Assembly: GCF_041270065.1 (NCBI RefSeq)
Contig: NZ_CP065958.1
Location: 2,728,001 to 2,792,000 of the forward strand
Reading direction: 5' to 3'
From: Streptomyces fradiae
GTDB lineage: Bacteria > Actinomycetota > Actinomycetes > Streptomycetales > Streptomycetaceae
Length of the DNA stretch: 64,000 nucleotides
A program made the position numbers and the translations under genes. Below, piece by piece: positions 63,466-64,000 of the stretch (within the stretch, counting starts at the first letter, position 1; every line of letters starts with the position of its first letter). Under the pieces are notes generated by a model that saw only the letters and a list, made by a program, of their open reading frames with translations, did not search any database and was not told the DNA's origin.

Positions 63466-63909
63466 TCAGCAGCACGGGCCGTCGCCGCAGCACGCCGGCG
63501 CGTTGCAGTCCGCGGCGAACCCCCACAACGACCGGTCCACCTCGAACCCGGCGCCGCGGATCAGATCCATGACGTCCAGCATCAGCCCAGTGGTACGGGT
63601 CTTGGAGTTCGGCGCGTGGTGGAGGAAGCGACCGAAGTGCTCCTGGCACCAGTCGGCGTACTCCTGGCTGTGGAGCATGAACGTGTGCCACGCCGGGTCC
63701 ACGTCCAGGCTGGGCGCCATCACTTCGCCCTTCCCGGTCGTCCCCATGGTCCACAGGAACGCCAGCGCCTCGTTCATGATCCGGCCGGCCATGTCCGCGT
63801 CGAGCCTGTACTCCTCGACACAGAACGCGGTCAGCCTGTCGAACAGTTCAGGGCACACAAGGTCCCGGCCACGTCGCAGGGCGACGGGCTTCTCGGGTGC
63901 GACCGTCAT
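63466..63909 (-). CDS. Protein with W-H-x-F motif and Cys-rich C-terminus
   Basis: A 147-residue protein. The core has ELFDRLTAFCVEEYRLDADMAGRIMNEALAFLWTM and then LDVDPAWHTFMLHSQEYADWCQEHFGRFLHHAPNSK (near 75-110), a pattern of conserved Trp, His and Cys also seen in glycine-rich-domain-type proteins. The end is strikingly cysteine-rich, ADCNAPACCGDGPCC, which could hold metal or be a modified tail. GAGAGG precedes the ATG at 63909, which overlaps the stop of an upstream gene as ATGA. A perfect hairpin follows the gene. No function is established. Confidence 0.68.
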   Translation of the reverse strand: MTVAPEKPVALRRGRDLVCPELFDRLTAFCVEEYRLDADMAGRIMNEALAFLWTMGTTGKGEVMAPSLDVDPAWHTFMLHSQEYADWCQEHFGRFLHHAPNSKTRTTGLMLDVMDLIRGAGFEVDRSLWGFAADCNAPACCGDGPCC

Positions 63910-64000
63910 GAGGAAGTCCTCTCTTCCGTGTGAGTGATCAGCGGGTGCTGGGGGCACCGGGTGTCATGCCAGTAGGTGGGCGTCAGATTCACGGCGTCCT
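63906..64000 (-). CDS. 3' end of an upstream gene cut by the right window edge
   Basis: On the minus strand the frame ending with TGA at 63908-63906 is open to the window edge and reads DAVNLTPTYWHDTRCPQHPL and on to ERTSS before the stop. The stop overlaps the next ATG as ATGA (63909-63906), the same coupling seen elsewhere in the window. A short start at an internal GTG (63989-63991) is also possible. The coupling and the CPQH stretch suggest a real gene continuing outside the window; its product is unknown. Confidence 0.45.
   Translation of the reverse strand, partial: DAVNLTPTYWHDTRCPQHPLITHTEERTSS

Overview
The window is chromosomal DNA from a high-GC actinomycete, almost certainly Streptomyces. 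The signs are GC-rich codon third positions throughout, frequent GTG starts, GTGA/ATGA stop-start overlaps, many twin-arginine or Sec-secreted cell-wall proteins, and typical Streptomyces families (DUF2690 HTH-membrane proteins, PS-10/S37-type peptidase, PucR, XRE-TPR regulators). No tRNA, rRNA, CRISPR array or insertion sequence was recognised. Most of it looks like chromosomal core; the last 4 kb look more accessory.

Layout. 0-8 kb: a cut DUF4291 gene, an MDR oxidoreductase, and a leftward inositol-catabolism operon (iolC-iolB-iolD-iolA) divergent from an IolE-like isomerase/dehydratase gene. 8-13 kb: a tiny HTH protein, an MMPL exporter divergent from its likely TetR repressor across a large nested inverted repeat, and a CPA2 antiporter. 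13-15.7 kb: a copper cassette (chaperone and CopA ATPase) behind a CsoR-like site. 15.8-16.1 kb: a gene-free stretch with four hairpins carrying G-rich loops, a candidate structured RNA. 16-20 kb: citrate synthase and a RecD2-type helicase with two perfect DnaA boxes upstream. 20-24.2 kb: a translationally coupled operon (Gfo/Idh dehydrogenase, DUF993-type aldolase-like protein, TIM-barrel isomerase) under a divergent LacI regulator with a 16-bp palindromic operator; its substrate is not obvious.

24-27.5 kb: a P-loop kinase, a membrane protein, and an EamA exporter divergent from a LysR regulator. 27.6-40.2 kb: a cell-wall island with a GH3 N-acetylglucosaminidase-like enzyme, three small secreted peptidoglycan-binding proteins, an HTH-TM-DUF2690 protein, a PGRP-type amidase, a 1364-residue secreted protein joining a lytic-transglycosylase-like domain to an SGNH esterase, a secreted S28/S37 peptidase and a small secreted protein. 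40-49.5 kb: a fused heterodimer-like ABC exporter with one degenerate ATP site, a small membrane protein, a ThDP enzyme, agmatinase, and a divergent PucR regulator broken by a frameshift.

49.7-60 kb: acyl-CoA metabolism. An acyl-CoA dehydrogenase and TesB thioesterase are followed by a cation efflux protein, a conserved protein, and the TetR-controlled leucine/isovalerate (liu-type) operon: carboxyltransferase, biotin carboxylase, HMG-CoA lyase and acyl-CoA dehydrogenase. 60-64 kb: small unknown proteins, an XRE-TPR regulator, an HTH protein, and a leftward pair of unknown genes, one ending in a Cys-rich tail and coupled to a gene cut by the right edge.
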